A stretch of DNA of 64,000 nt from Cryptomeria japonica (GCF_030272615.1 NC_081411.1:183480977-183544976); one strand, 5' to 3'. Shown: positions 12,166 through 25,302, numbered from the stretch's first letter. Translations and numbers: made by a program. Notes: generated by a model from the letters alone, not told the origin.

Positions 12166-12720
12166 TGGAAAAACTTTCAACCCTAGGCGTGGAATTTCCT
12201 TGATGAAGGAATTTGATTCTTTTGGGATTTTCCATGCCTTGTGCATTTTGGCGCCTATCTCCACCTTTGGGTGTTGTTTTCCATTGATGATGGAATTTTG
12301 ATGATTTTGAGATTTCCATGCATCTCTCATTTTAGCGCCCCCAGTCTGACTTGGGTGCTAAATGCCTATGGTTATGGAATTTTGAGATTTTTGACTTTTC
12401 CATGAAGACTTTGTTTTGCCGCCAGACTTCTTCCTTGGGTGTTGATTTGCCTTGGCTAGGGAATTTTGGCCATTTCTTGATTTTCCATGACAAATTCCTT
12501 TTGGCGCCCCTCTGATAACCTGGGCACTAAATTGACTTGTTGAAGGAATTCTAGATTTGACGACTTTTCCATGGCACTGTGATTTTGGCGCTGGTCTTCT
12601 TCCTTGGGCACTGATTTCATGCAAAGGAGGAATTTCATGATTTGGGAATTTTCCATGAGGACCCTGTTTTAGTGCACATCCTCAAGCTAGGCACCAAATC
12701 TACTATGCCATGGATTTTGG
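12166..12720. repeat. Minisatellite of about 85 bp, six copies
   Basis: The anchor TTTTCCATG, followed 10-15 bases later by TTTTGGCGCC or a variant, recurs near 12230, 12315, 12397, 12482, 12568 and 12648. Copies are well diverged. No coding signal. Confidence 0.7.
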
Positions 12721-13451
12721 CACAATTTCATCTTTCAGACTTGATCAAATTTGGATGCCTTCAAATTCCAAATTAAAATGCCATTTTGAGGAGTGAGGTG
12801 AATTTTCCAAACAGAGATGATTTTTTAAGCTTTCCATTCTTGGACTAATTCTCACACAGCCATATTTTGGATCACTTTGCCTGTTTTTCTAATTCTCCAG
12901 ATTTAGAAATGATTGTGAATGCTCAATCTTCAATGTTTTCCTATGAGGACCTGCCACGAATGAACTTTCCAAAAATAGAAAGTGCTTCAAATGTCAGAGT
13001 TAGAGCCCAAAACAGGACCCAGGGTGACTTTCTATAAATAGAAACTTACTAAGAAAAAGAAATTACAAAAAATAATAAGTTTGATTTTTGGTAAAATGAA
13101 GACATTCCAAGAGGCAGTGAAATCCTTAAAAAAAAGGAACTTTCTAAAAATAGAAAGTTGCTCAGAATTTGCTCAAATTTCATGTGTTGAGTCCTTAGGG
13201 GGTCTTGACTAGAATGCAACATTCAGTTTTCAAAAACTCTAAAAGGAAACCACTAAAATCTAGGACTGAAGGCAGAAACCCTAAAACTGACAAAACGAGC
13301 CCTAGACTTATAGCCAAACTAGCTCAAATGAAAAGCAGACTTAATCAAATTGACCCCACTCACTAGCAAACTCAAAAAGACCAATGAGACTGCCGCAAAA
13401 GACCCCAAAAACGAAAAACAAAAGACCGAGAGGGCCTAAAAAGTAGGGGGT

Positions 13452-13468
13452 CCCCATTTGGAATGGGG
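13452..13468. other. H-family terminal hairpin
   Basis: CCCCATTTGGAATGGGG: a 7-bp stem CCCCATT/AATGGGG with a 3-base loop, 15-20 bases inside the LTR end. Confidence 0.65.
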
Positions 13469-13483
13469 TGATGTGTGATTAGG

Positions 13484-15697
13484 TCAAAAAAGGACACCCT
13501 CTTTCCTACTTTTCAATTGTGTTAGTTTAGGGTTTTGGCAGTCAAGTGGCAATTTTGAGCTTTTAACACCGAGTCTCGCCCTTAGTTGTGGTCATGTTTC
13601 AAGACTTCATGATGCTAGAAATGTTAAATTTTGAGTTTTGAAGTCAATAGGATCAAAGTGTTTGAAAAGATGTCAAAATGTTTAAATGATCCTAAATTTT
13701 TCTAAGTGTTGAAATTGCAACTAGCCTTTAAAATGTGAGCGAAAATGTTAAAAACTGTTGCAAATCAGTATGAATTTTGTGCTAAAGTGCTAAAAGTCCA
13801 TATAGGAGTCGTTTTTCCACTCTTAGGAGGTAAAATAAGTCAAAAATGCACAAAGTCCACCCCTCAAATCTTGACAAAATGTTAAAAGTCCTGATGGAAA
13901 TAGAATTTCCACTACATAAAATGATGAAATTTGATGAGTTTGGGCTTTTATAGTGTGAAAATCAACTTAGTCTTGATGGAAAACATTTTTCCACCAAGCA
14001 ATTAGAAAAAAACCAAAAATCCCAATGGGAGGCATTTTTCTACTCAGTTATGAAGATGAAAATGGACAAAGTCCCACTGGAGCATGATTTTAATAATATA
14101 AGATCTTGTAATGTGGCTAAATGGGGTTCACTAGTCTAATCATGCAAACTAGGAATCAAACCCATTCACAACATACATCCAGGAAACAACCAATAGGCTC
14201 AACTTTAGACCTATTGGAACGAGTTGGGCACGAAGATTGATTGTTTCCTTTTTGATTGTTGATGTAATTGGATAAGATAAAATGATTAAATGCAAGAACT
14301 GGGGCTAAAGATGCAAAATTGAGAGTAATCAACATAAACAAAAAGTTTTAGATCAAATATGTAGACTTTGAGTACGGATCTAGAAATGAGAGTCAAAGAG
14401 AAACCTATGTGTAAAATTTGAGCCTGAAAATGTTGGACTATGTAGATAGGGGTCCTAGTCCTCAAATAGTCCTGAAATTTCATCAAAAAAGTTTTTGATA
14501 CTGGATGCACCCAATGTCCAGGCTTTTTCACTCTTGCAAAGTCTAGTTCTCTTTGTCTTAGTCTATACTTTCTAGATTTGTATTCCTTCTCTTAAAAACC
14601 TGTCACTTGCATACACGAGAGGAAAAATAGTGTTGGGTTGATAAGGGTTTGCCTAGGTCAAACCTCAAGTTTGGAATTAACCCTACAATAAATGAAATGA
14701 GAAAAGGAGAGTTTAACCTTGTAAGGTAGAAGCTAGATCTGGAAATGAATGCTAAATTGAAATGTTATAACTTCTTCATGAATCTCCTTTTCCTTTAAAT
14801 TTTCATAAAAAGGTTGATGTAGTCATGTAGAACTAGTCTTGAATGCTTGAAATTTGAATACTTGACCTCTCCTTAACTGCCTCAATGATGCTTCATTGCT
14901 TGCTCACTTGAATTGAAATGAAAACTTGTGGAGAGATATGAGAGATGATTCAAATGAGGGGATAAGACTTGCTTTTATACCTATCCTCATGTAACGTGTT
15001 AAAAATTACAAAGAAGGCCAACATCGGAAATCATTTCCGGCTCAACTTTTTCCGACCATTAGAGGATTTTAATTCAGTCCAATTTGGCTTGGATTATGGC
15101 GCTTAGCACCCTAGTCTAGGAGGACAAGGGCGCTAGGCGAACTACTCCAATCCATCGGGGCTAAAATAAGGTCTAGGAACCAAAGAAGAGAGCAAAGATC
15201 ATAGATTTGGCATTGATGTGAGCAGAATCAAACATAATCAAGGCATAGAGGATGCAATTTACGACACTACAGATCTATATTTGATTTTTAATATTGTAAA
15301 TTTGGATGTCTATGCCACTACAACATTAGTAACTTAATTTCATTTCCAGTATTCTAATGTTTATCTATGCAATTTACCACCATATTTAATATTAAGTTTA
15401 GAATGTGTTCTAGAAGGCTTGCCACCAAACCTAGCTTCAGTTTTTTACAATTTTTAGTTTGAAATTAATCTAGAAGGCTTGCCCATCGAAATACATATTT
15501 TATTACATCCATGTTTTGTGACAATTGAAGTATTGAATGTGGGGTTCGCCACCAACAAGCATTTATTTATAATATAATCCCACTGCATGCTCTCACCTTG
15601 TCCACGTTGGGATCTTGGTGATCAAAAGGTGTTAAGATTTATGTATTGTCCACTGAAAATTGCAAAATTAGAATAATTTCAATTTAGGACATTACAA
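13484..15697 (+). repeat. H-like LTR in plus orientation, head-to-head with its neighbour
   Basis: The string TTTTGAAGTCAATAGGATCA at 13636-13655 occurs on the opposite strand at 35570-35589 inside H2, and flanking sequence matches with many changes (GGGTTTTGGCAGT, ATAGGAGTC, TTAGGAGGT). This segment therefore runs opposite to the H copy ending at 13483. Its own 5' tip is lost. Near 15687-15697 a GGACATTACA end resembling the third LTR family (see 40111) is seen, so the right part may be a different repeat. No gene. Confidence 0.45.
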
Positions 15698-15956
15698 GCT
15701 AGGGACCTCTTGGGGGAGACCTAGATTTTGGCAGTGGTTTATTTCACCAAATTTCACCAATTTTTTTTCTCTTTTGAAGTATGCAATGTGTTTCTTTCAC
15801 CAAACAATGAAAAAAAAAAGACTAACAATTAACTTGTACTTCAATTTTATCCAATCCAAATAAATCACATTGGTTGGTCTTCATCGATTCAATTAAACAC
15901 GTGTAACATCTAGAAGGAAATCAAAATAAGCATAATGTAGGAACACTACTTTTTAC

Positions 15957-16055
15957 CTTGTTCTTTTTGCCCAGAAGTAAAACCACCAAAAGGTTGTTTG
16001 ACATTCCCAAAACGATCTGTTGAAAATCTTGGAGACTCCCTCACAAACTCCTCTA
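15957..16055 (-). CDS. Host gene exon D (zinc-ribbon membrane protein, partial)
   Basis: A 99-bp minus-strand exon between ATTCAG (acceptor) and GTAAAA (donor). It takes over two bases of a split codon and leaves one. It reads about 33 residues with the pattern EEFVRESPRFS then FGGFTSG, a basic tail that follows a zinc ribbon in a small plant membrane protein I recognise only as an unnamed family. The phase fits exon C exactly. The 12.8-kb intron to exon C contains a chromovirus, an H LTR and other repeats. A further exon must lie to the left, because the donor is followed by intron-like sequence; I could not find it. Confidence 0.55.
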
Positions 16056-17726
16056 CTGAATATATGAACAATCCAAACTAAATGAGTATTAAGAAAACAA
16101 AATTTATTTCTTAAAATATGCATAAATATATTCTTCTTGATCATATAAGTTAATTCAAATGCAAAAGGGTATTTCTTAGTTAAGAAAATGTATATGTATC
16201 TAACCCTACATGTAGTTTTAAGATAAGAATTGCAATTATGTAAGGTACGCCAAAAAATAAGAGAAAATTTAGAATCACAATTAAATGCCCGATAACAAAA
16301 CTACAAAGAAGGAACATAAATCATTGAACATTGAGTTTCACTTGTCACTAAACAAATAAGATAAGAATGGGAAAGTATTTAGACCACAAAGATCAAACTT
16401 AGAAAATTGCATGCTTTTGTAATTATTGATTATCTTGCATCATGTGTAATACATTTTGACTTCCTATTCCAAAACCATTATTGCTTGCATTATTTTCAAC
16501 TACCATCCACATGAATAATCTTGTCTTAGCAAAACTTTCTCTTCATGAAAAATTTAACACGTTTCCTTTTTTTATATATTGCATTTATTTATTTATGGGA
16601 ATTTATGTTTCCCTTGTGTTTACACTCAAAATTGTAGCCCCACGTTCCTTAAGAATTGACACAAAAACTAGGCTTTGGAATGAAAGTCAATCTAACGAAT
16701 GTGACAAGGCTCATAATTAGAGTATAAGCAATTAAGGACTAACTGACAAGAGTGGACAGATCCTGTGCACTTCTAGCTGTGCAAAACCATGGAGGATAAT
16801 CCAAGAGGTCTACACCAGACAATTAAAGAGATATATCAATCACAAATATTCAGAAAGTCATATCCTTCGTACATGAAAACCTAAATATTTGTCACTAAGC
16901 TCTCACTATATTCATTGTTGATAATTATGTAGCATCTACCTATCAATTTCACACCAATTTTTCCACTTTCCGAGTGTCGTAACATGCAAGCATCATGTCA
17001 AACAGTTGGCCCCTATACTGATTCATAAGATTTGCTGAGTGCAGATACACTAGTGTCTGATGTGGGTTTAAGTACAACAACATGTTTTTGAATAGAGATA
17101 TAATGAGGACTCGACAAACATTTATGAACATGAAAAGATATAATCATGATAAGACTGAAACAGAAGTTTATTCGTTCACATGCACTGCTGTGATAGCAGA
17201 AATTACACAGAAACATAGCGTGGACCCAACTGAAATTGGAAGATTATAGCAATGGAAACTGTGCAGACTTAATAATGAAATTGCTGACCTATTTCGCAGC
17301 ATACAGAGAATACACAGGAGACCCTAGCAAGCTGTTCCTGTGCTCACAATCAGTAATGAAGACAATGTACAATACCACAGCAGACCCTTGCCAAGAAAGT
17401 CCTCTCTCTAAATACAATTATCAGTCTGAAATTAACTGTTGTAGCATTCAGAACTGAATAATAGAAAACTCGATGCCCTCTTTGTTGATGCCTCCGATAA
17501 TAGAAGCTCTATCAACCAATGTGAGATACATCTAGACCTTAATGTGAGCAATATGGAGCATATTATAATCAACATTCAGACACAGAAATCTGGTACCAAT
17601 TATTGCTGATTAATAGATTTGCTTTCTCACAGCAAGACTACAACTAATATGTTGAATCTTCAAACATACCATATATTCATTCACATGTCCAACTGGTATT
17701 TTATTTGGTGGCAACAGAATAACATA
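16056..17726 (-). other. Intron sequence of the host gene, left part
   Basis: AT-rich sequence without recognisable repeats or frames. It lies between exon D and the solo LTR at 17727 and belongs to the long D-to-C intron. Short frames here (for example 16481-16720 and 17236-17457) have no supporting feature. Confidence 0.45.
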
Positions 17727-18240
17727 TGTTGAAAATGTCTATTTAATTTGTTAGCATAATGTTATTAAGGGTCACACCCTTATAACATTTATAAAATCTT
17801 ATATTTTATATGCTTTATTAAGCATATCCCATTTGAAAAAATTATAATCTAATAATTATTAGATTATTAATTATTTATGAATGGGAGTTATTGAAAAGGT
17901 GTGACTAATGTTCCCACCCTTCCTCCTATATTTAAGGAGGTATTTTTGAGAGTGAATTTGGAGATTTTATAGTGAATTATATCACTATGCCCAAAAGATA
18001 CTATAGGCCATGTGGAAGTAAGGAGAAGTAGTATCTCCCAGTCCAGTCTATTTATGACAGACTATATTTTGAAAGTGGTTTAATAAAATGATGCCAAATG
18101 GGTTTTTTCACCCGAAAGGGTTTTCCCATGTGTATCTTGTGTAATGTGTAAATTTATGGTTGTAAAATTTTCATCTTATTTATTTTATATCTTGTTTATA
18201 ATGATTAGTATCCTAAGATCCTAATTTCTAGTAAGGCATC
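17727..18240. repeat. Copia-type solo LTR (right end uncertain)
   Basis: Begins TGTTGAAAATGTCTATT. It contains a strong inverted repeat (17758-17789, arms AATGTTAT and ATAACATT with AAGGG/CCCTT) and a TATA-like palindrome CCTCCTATATTTAAGGAGG. Its 3' part has GGGTTTTTTCACCCGAAAGGG then TTTTCCCATGTG, the typical copia LTR ending. The right end and target duplication could not be fixed; no primer site is recognisable after it. Confidence 0.55.
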
Positions 18241-18569
18241 AAAGAAGGTTAGTATACTAATTATTTTTACAAGTTATACCAAAAGATATAGAACTTGATG
18301 AGAAACCACTTTAAGTTCAATTAACACATGCAAGGTGATATCATTGAGTTTTTCATACTTAATCATTTTCTTTAACATACTCATTAAGTTCCCTCCATTG
18401 GCCTCTTCCTCTTGTTAAAATATTTTACTACCACTAATCTACAATGACATTCAAGATAGATAAACACATAGATGAAAACAGGTTCAATTTGTGAGTTATT
18501 ATGTGAAATTTTTTATTCATGGACTCTTAAAATTCACTAAAGTAGTATTTTTTATTCCATGCCTTAGAG

Positions 18570-19207
18570 TAAATTTGCATGCCTTTGCCATTTCAGGAAA
18601 GAATTCTAGACTTAGCCAGCTTTTTGATCAACTATATGCTTTTTCAAATTTTCCGGATTTAGAACTTGGATTTTCAGGAATGCTTTGCCATCAATGTCTT
18701 GCCAATTTCCAGAGATAGACCTACCAAAAATAGACTTACTAACAATAGTAAGTTCTTCCAAACATCAAATTAGGGCAAACCAAGGCACGGGGACACTAAA
18801 AATAGACACTGCTAAAAATAGTTTGTTTAAACGCAAAATTAGGCCAATTCGGGAAGCAATGAAACTTATTAAAAAATAGTAAGTCCTCAGAATTCACTCG
18901 AATTTCACTAGTAGCTTCCTTGAAGGATCACGATTTCATTGCTTCATTGAAATTTTTCAAAACCCTAAGAAAATAACCTCAAATCTAAGTCTGAAGAGGA
19001 AAAACCCTAAAATAGGCATTACAAGCTCAAGACTTAGCCAAATTTACTCAAAACACTTGCAAACTTGACTAAAAAATTTTGCCAAAACACTTGGCAACAT
19101 GAGGAGATTGAAGAAACTGCTGCCAAACAACCCAAAAGACCAAGTGGACTGAAAATGTAGGGTATCCCAATTTGGAATAGGGTGATGTGTGATTAGGTCA
19201 CAACAGG
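18570..19207 (-). repeat. H-family LTR fragment (5' end)
   Basis: Ends with the degenerate H signature TATCCCAATTTGGAATAGGG, GATGTGTGATTAGGTCACAACA at 19207. Sequence to its left resembles 12960-13440 (AAAATAG runs, AAACCCTAAAA, TTAGCCAAA). The 3' end is missing. The Gypsy gag fragment starts immediately after CAACA. Confidence 0.55.
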
Positions 19208-20379
19208 GAGAGATGCTAAGGGTAGAAGAAGAAAGTAGCCCATCCCCAAATAGTACTGAAGTTATTGCTAGAACTTATGTAAATCTTGAACTAGAGATTA
19301 GGGAACTTCTAACATTTAGGGAGTTTTGTGAAGCCAAGAGATATGAGGTAAAGAGACAACCAAATAAAGATTTGAGACTCAAAGTGAATAAAGTAACACT
19401 TCCGAACTTTGATGGATCAAAAAAAATCACTGCCCATGCTTGGCTGCAAAAGCTAAACACCTATTTTACCCTCAGCCCAATGACCGAAGAGAATGCACTC
19501 CAATTTCCTATCCTACATTTGGAAGGATTAGCCCACGAATGGTGGCATCATGGAATTCACACCCAAGAGCACCAAAATATAACCTCTTATGAAGAATTCT
19601 CACAAAAATCTATTAAGAGGTTTGATAGGAAACATCCCCAAGAAGACTTTAAAAGACTAACTCAGCTGAAACAGCAGGGAACAATAGAAATTTACATAAC
19701 TGAATTTCAAAGAATCTTAGTCCAAGTTTCAGGCATAGAGGAAGATAGGCTCACCTATCTATTTGTAGAGGGATTAAAAGATTCACTTAGAGGGTTGGTA
19801 AGTGCTCTTAACCCAATATCTCTTGAAGATGCCATTGAAAAAGCTTTGAGACTAGAAGTCTTATCAGCAAGTAACAAGACCCCAAATAATCATAACAGAC
19901 CTTTCCAAAAGAAAAATGAAGTTCACAAAACCTTCCTCTCCAAGGGAGAATGTAGAAAGCTCGGGGAAAAGAACCTATGTTACACATGTAAGGAACCTTG
20001 GAAACATGGTCACTTATGCCATAAGAAGAAAAAATTATGTTATAGTTGCAAGGAAGAATGGGAACCAGGGCATAAATGTGGTAGGAGGGGTCGAGCCCAA
20101 AGGATAGAGACAACCACCGATGAAGAAATTGAGGAAAATGCTAACAAAAGAGTGAGGACTGAAGAAGAAAAACATGTAATCCTAGCCACCATTACTCATA
20201 CTTCCAAACATAAACTATTCCACATCAAAAGTACACTCAGGGGGAAAAGAGTCATCCCCCTTGTGGATAATAGGGCATCCCACAATTTCATAAATGATGG
20301 ATTAGTGGCAAGAAGAAAGTTACAAACTGAATGCTTTAAAGGGTTTACAGAAGCAACAGCTACTGGAGACATGGTTTAG
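19208..20379 (+). pseudogene. Gypsy gag plus protease start, chromovirus-like
   Basis: An open frame of about 390 codons. It has a retrotransposon capsid domain (about residues 80-200 of the frame, with HAWLQKLNTYF, EWWHH and FDRKHPQEDF), two zinc fingers of the chromovirus form CX2C-W-GHXC at about 19978-20080, and a protease region near 20258. The protease active site that should read DSGA here reads DNRA, so it is inactive. The usual N terminus is missing because the frame opens out of the neighbouring H LTR. A frameshift near 20380-20396 separates it from the reverse transcriptase part. Confidence 0.75.
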
Positions 20380-20395
20380 TGCAACCAAATAGTTC

Positions 20396-21203
20396 ATGTT
20401 CTTAGGCAAACATCCCATTAAGGAAGATTTTTATGTCATACCCCTAGATGCAGATGTAATCCTAGGCACCCCTTGGATAGACTCTTTGGGATGTTCAATG
20501 ATTGATCTTCCCAACTTAACAATCCGCATTCAGCACGAGGGAAAGGAAGTGGCATTGAAGGGATTACCTAATGGAACCCCAAAGGTAGTTTCTTGCAAAA
20601 GGACAGAGAGAATTTTTAGGAAGGGGCAAGGAGAATGGGCAGCTCGGTGTATGGTCCTTGACAAGTCTACCCTACAAAGCCAAGCCATACACATTAATAT
20701 AAAGCCCATCCTTAAAAAGCATAAAAAGGTTTTTGATGATATTCCTCCAAGGTTACCCCCCAAAAGAGGATTTGAACACATTATAGAGTTGGAAAAAGGA
20801 GCACAACCTATAATTACTACTCCCTATAGGCATCCACAAAACTTTAAAGAGGAGATAGAGAAAACCATTAATGAACATTTGGAAATGGGCAACATTCAAC
20901 CAAGTTCAAGCGCATCATCAGTGGTACTTGTTAAAAAGGACGGTACAATGAGGATGTGTATAGACTGCTGAGCCTTAAACAAGAAAACTATTAAGAACCG
21001 ATATCCTATTCCTAGAGTGGACGAACTCCCTGGGGCCAAATATTTCTCCAACATTGACTTGCAATCAAGCTATCACAAAATCAGGATGAGAAAAGAGGAT
21101 ATTCCAAAGATAGCATCCAGATGCCACTATGGACGTTTTGAGTTTTTGGTCCTACCTTTTAGATTAACAAATGCTCCAGCCACATTCCAATCTTGTATGA
21201 ACC
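20396..21203 (+). pseudogene. Gypsy reverse transcriptase, N-terminal half
   Basis: Continues the gag-protease of the same element in another frame. Visible are the protease tail (VILGTPWIDSLG), the linker, and reverse transcriptase blocks through [15 protein letters not shown] and [11 protein letters not shown]. One in-frame TGA at about 20969 sits where the family has arginine or tyrosine just before ALNKKT; CGA to TGA would explain it. The gene is cut at 21203 by insertion of H1 and resumes at 26800. Confidence 0.8.
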
Positions 21204-21996
21204 TGTTGGTGTGTTTTTTATGCACGCACAACTCAGAATAAAATACCCAAAGATATCCTATTCTCTCTTGATCAAAATCTTCTATGTGTTAAACAGACAA
21301 ACCGTGTGATCACAAAGACGACTCCAAGGTTCTAGATTCATGCGGATAGTCTCAGTAGGTTCGTTGTGATGTGCTGGTAATCTCAAGGAGAACTTACACG
21401 ATTGTTCGAGGATTGAGTCACCCAAAGGATTCTACTGATTCCAAACACCTGTAAAAATGATTTTGCAATAAGTTCTTTTTGATCCTACTTCTACTAAGAC
21501 TTGGAAAAAAGAGCAAAAGGATGAGGGCTTAGGAAGATAATTCTAACCCTACACTAATCCTATGAATTTGAGAGACGGAAATTGCAAAGGTGGAATTAAA
21601 AACCAATTCTTGTTTCGCCAAATTCAACAACTACACAAGGAATTTAAAAGAATTTCATATCACTAGTATTCACCAACATTTTGAACAATGAATATAGCAA
21701 TAGAAGTTAAGTTTTCTTTTACTACTTTAGGCTAACTTTGCACGATAACTGAAAATCATCCAATTATAAAAAGTATGAACACATCATTCCACATTGAGCA
21801 ATTCTATCAAATCCTTCATTCAATCTAACAACTTGAAAATGAAATCTATTCTATTGAGAGCCAAGAAACCATGCTAACTTGCAAAAGTAGAAAAACATTC
21901 ACCAACATTTTGAACAATGAATTATGTCTTAGCACTTAAGAAGTATCATTACAACAATTTCTCGGAAAATCTCTCCCTTTACAAATGAGAGAAGGT

Positions 21997-22004
21997 TTTA
22001 TATA
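21997..22004 (-). promoter_or_regulatory. TATA box of LTR H1
   Basis: Minus-strand TATATAAA followed by ACC and CATTTGTAA. The same arrangement is found at 31865 in H2 and 39354 in H3, each about 780-850 bp from the LTR 3' end, so it is probably the retroelement promoter. Confidence 0.6.
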
Positions 22005-22068
22005 CACACACCATTACAAAGCAACAGCTCAGATTGATCCAAGATCAACGACCAAGATTAACAAATAA

Positions 22069-22084
22069 AACCCTAATTAGGGTT
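22069..22084. promoter_or_regulatory. Inverted telo-box palindrome in LTR H1
   Basis: AACCCTAATTAGGGTT, a perfect 16-bp palindrome made of two plant telo-box motifs (AAACCCTA). It lies about 65 bp upstream of the minus-strand TATA box, the same position as in H3. Confidence 0.5.
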
Positions 22085-22811
22085 AACTGCAAAAAACTCC
22101 TTCTAGCCAATGCGAAAATTACAATGTTTTGGATAACCAATTAGGAAATAGCTTCCACTTGTTTAGTCTGGTTCATTGCATCTAGACATGTCTGACTTGG
22201 AACCCTTGGATTGGTTGATTGATGCTTGGGATGCCACCTCAGCTTGCCTTGTAGATTTGATTTCCCATAATGAAGAAGTGTTGATACCTTAGGCAATATC
22301 TTTTGATCTAAAGGAAATTCAAGATGATTAGAAGATTTTATTCATTCTTATTGTGTCTTGAACTTATCACTACTTGGTGTGGAATCATTTGATTTTGGAT
22401 TTCCAAAAGAAATCCAAGGTCGATGTAGAGCCTTTCATCCTTGGATGACTTGATCTTCTTGAATGTCTTGATGTGTAAGTCCTTCTTGGTTCCATTCATC
22501 TTTGGATTCCACCCTGAAGTGTGAATGTTGTCCTTCCATCATCTTTTCAACCGGTTCCTTGTTTCATTGGCACCAATCTGGAAATCCCTCCTTGTGCTGA
22601 CATCTACTACCTGAAAATATGAAAAGTTTCTAAGGGAAATAGGCATGATGTCCACATGACAAATTTCAAAAGATAACTCTGATTTTCTGATTGAATTCCT
22701 GAAATCAAACCCAAAATCAGACTAAGTTTGAAAAACGAAAAATAAGACTTAGAAAAACTTGGATTTAATGTCTAATTGCAAACTTTAGAAATGGAAATCA
22801 GACTTAGTTAC

Positions 22812-25302
22812 TGTTGTGCATCACACCACACCCCGTCTGTGACAGGGGACCCCCGTTGCCTCTAACCCATCCCCCGGTAAGAAGAGAGAGAGAAGCCTTG
22901 CCTTATTCATTCCCATGCCTTCATAAACTTGTGAAAACCCCAAACGCCCTGCAAATGCCTAGAGACAAAGGCAAAATAGCTCATCTATTCCCAAAAAACC
23001 CAATTTTCTCACAAGTGAAAGGGCATCTGAAGAGGTTCGGAAAAGCACCAAAGTTGCACAAGGAGGAAGTAGAAAATCATGCTATTCTATGCAAAGTTCT
23101 GAATTTCATCAAAGGAGGGCGTGTAATAGCAATGCTTGGCTCTTTTTCGAGTTCTGCAAGAGAGATACAAAGTTTCTGGTTCAACCAAAATGCTCAAGAT
23201 TCATTCCAAAGCTAAGTCGCACTGGTTTCACAGTGCGAATGGAGAGCCAAGTCAAATATAAATCACTCATTCTCCTCTTAAAATCGTGAATTTCTCAAAC
23301 TCGCACATTTTCCCCTAAAATCGCAATTTTCATCAAAGGAGGGCAAAAGTATAAGTTTGGCGATTTAAAGAAAAGTTCACTCACTTGGATCAAAATCCCC
23401 GAGTTTTGTGTCAAAAAACAAATTCGCTCCTTTTTAATATTTGGCAAGAAAGAGTAAAAGCCACATATTTCTTCTATTTTTTGCCGAATTTCTTTTCAAG
23501 AAGAGGGTTAAAGGGGGCAAGTTAGGCAAATTTCTTATTAAAATCGCACATTTTCATGGAATGGCCAAATTTCTTAAAAAAGGAAGAGACGTTGAAAGGC
23601 AGAGTTTGGTGTTTTAAAACATAAGCAAAATCGCGCAAAACCTCTAAAGTGCTCAAGTTTCACTTTCACTAGAGGGGGGCATTTGAAGCAAACAAAAAAA
23701 TGATAGTATAGACTTGGCCTTTATTCTTATTTTAAGAGAAAGACAAGTTCGCTCATTTTGAGCAAATAGCCCAATTTTATATTAAGAAAAGGGGCGTTTA
23801 AAACTTAAAGAAGATAAAAATCAAAATCTCATTTTAATCCGAAGGCCGAGTTAAATCAAAGTTGTTGAGTGTCTTTCGACACTTATTTGTTAAATCATTT
23901 ATTTATTTATTTATTTTTTCAAAGTAATTAATTCAAGTCAAAATTGATTGTTTGTAGATCGACGTCGTTGGGAAAAGTTAAAGTGGCAACCTGAAATGCA
24001 AATTGGAGACGTGATCACGATCAAAACCGGGAAGTGAGGATGTAGGAGCGCAAGATCAAAACGACAATCACAAAGATACGCGCCATCAACAGACGACAAG
24101 TTAGAGCCCCAACAAGATTGAAGACAGTTGCAACACTCAAAATGCTACAAATGTGCCAACTTAGAAATACACAGTTGGAATTGATTCTAGAAAATCAGTT
24201 GTAAAACTGAATTGTTTTAGTGTAAATAACTACCTTTGGGCCTCGTGTAATGTATTTCAAAGCAAAGGGACACAGGTCAATTATGCCCCAGCTACCTGGT
24301 TGACCAAATTGATGTCAAATAGTGGTCAGTATCTGGGAAAGTGGTTGGGAGGACAACTGAAAATAACTAGGCATGGGTTGAAGCTGCCAAGCTTATAGAG
24401 GGAGAATCAGGGCCCTTGGATGCAATCAATCCTAGCCATTGATCTGAATTGTAAAATCTATAAAAGGCAAGGCCTCTCTCTTGTAAAGGGTTAGAAATTT
24501 TAGACAGTTAGATTTCAGTAGTTAGATTTTTTTAGAAGTTAGAACTAGTTGTAGTTAGCAGATTAGAAATAGGGTAGGACTGTTGTGAGAAATTGTTGTA
24601 ATGGTAGTTGAAATCAATACATAAACATTGAAACATGGTGTTTATTATTTTGTTTTTCTTCTGTTTGCATGGTTTCCTTTCAGCTAGTTAAAATTAATGT
24701 TCAATGGTTTAAATGGCAAAATGTGGGGGGTTTTTGATGTATTCCAAATTCATACCATTGGCGACCTGTTGATTGTAGGTCACTGTGCATGGTTAGTCTG
24801 AACCCAAAATTGTGCGTTGTTCAACTGTGAGTATTTGTCTCAGGCTGTGCCAGAATTGGGTGCCTGGATGAATCCCCATAGTCTGAAAATCCATTTATCC
24901 TTTGGAGCTTGCATCGATCTTGTCGAGTTGTGAGGTTGTCTCTAGTGAAACAAGAATTGATTTATCGAAATCTGTCTACCCGTTGCATTAACTGTTATTG
25001 TCACAGTCCTTAGGTCTCCTAAACCCTTCTCTTTTGCTTTTATTTACCAACTTGAAAATTGTAGCATCGTCAGATGCAAACCAACTTATTGTAAGCGTAA
25101 GCCCCTTGTGTTACCAGCAAAACACATCAATCACTGAGTTATGTCGCAGTCAAGACTTGATATTTGGAACCTTGAGGTTGTCCCCTTTGATCATCTAAAA
25201 CAGCATTAGGGATTCCTTACGCAAGAGAGGATAGGATACTCAGCAAATTCTATTCTGCATTGACCGGAAGGAGTTGGTAATCCAACTTTAGCCACGTCAA
25301 CA
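22812..25302 (+). mobile_element. H-related solo LTR in plus orientation, nested in H1
   Basis: Starts TGTTGTGCATCACACC and ends CACGTCAACA, flanked by GTTAC (22807-22811) and ATTAC (25303-25307), a duplication with one mismatch. Just inside the start is CCCCGTCTGTGACAGGGG followed by ACCCCCG, an arrangement like the H terminus but with different sequence. A polyadenylation-type region lies near 24600-24680. An alternative reading puts the LTR end near 24766, with a primer-like TTGGCGACC after it and a leader to 25302; I prefer the first because of the duplication. No intact gene; 22814-23215 is an open frame without a domain. Confidence 0.5.

Larger units (their letters stand above)
11249..13483 (-). 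repeat. Second H-family LTR segment with internal minisatellites
   Basis: This ends at about 13483 with the same terminal block as 11248 (hairpin at 13452-13468, then GATGTGTGATTAGGTCA). It contains two tandem arrays (11400-11985 and 12166-12720). A pair of direct repeats, each beginning near GGAGAGAGAA, lies at about 11255-11345 and 12006-12115 and brackets the first array. No gene is seen. Confidence 0.5.

Noticed and set aside
22814-23215. 133-codon frame at the start of the plus-strand LTR
   Set aside because: Begins in the LTR tip, has no domain, and matches no known LTR-encoded protein.
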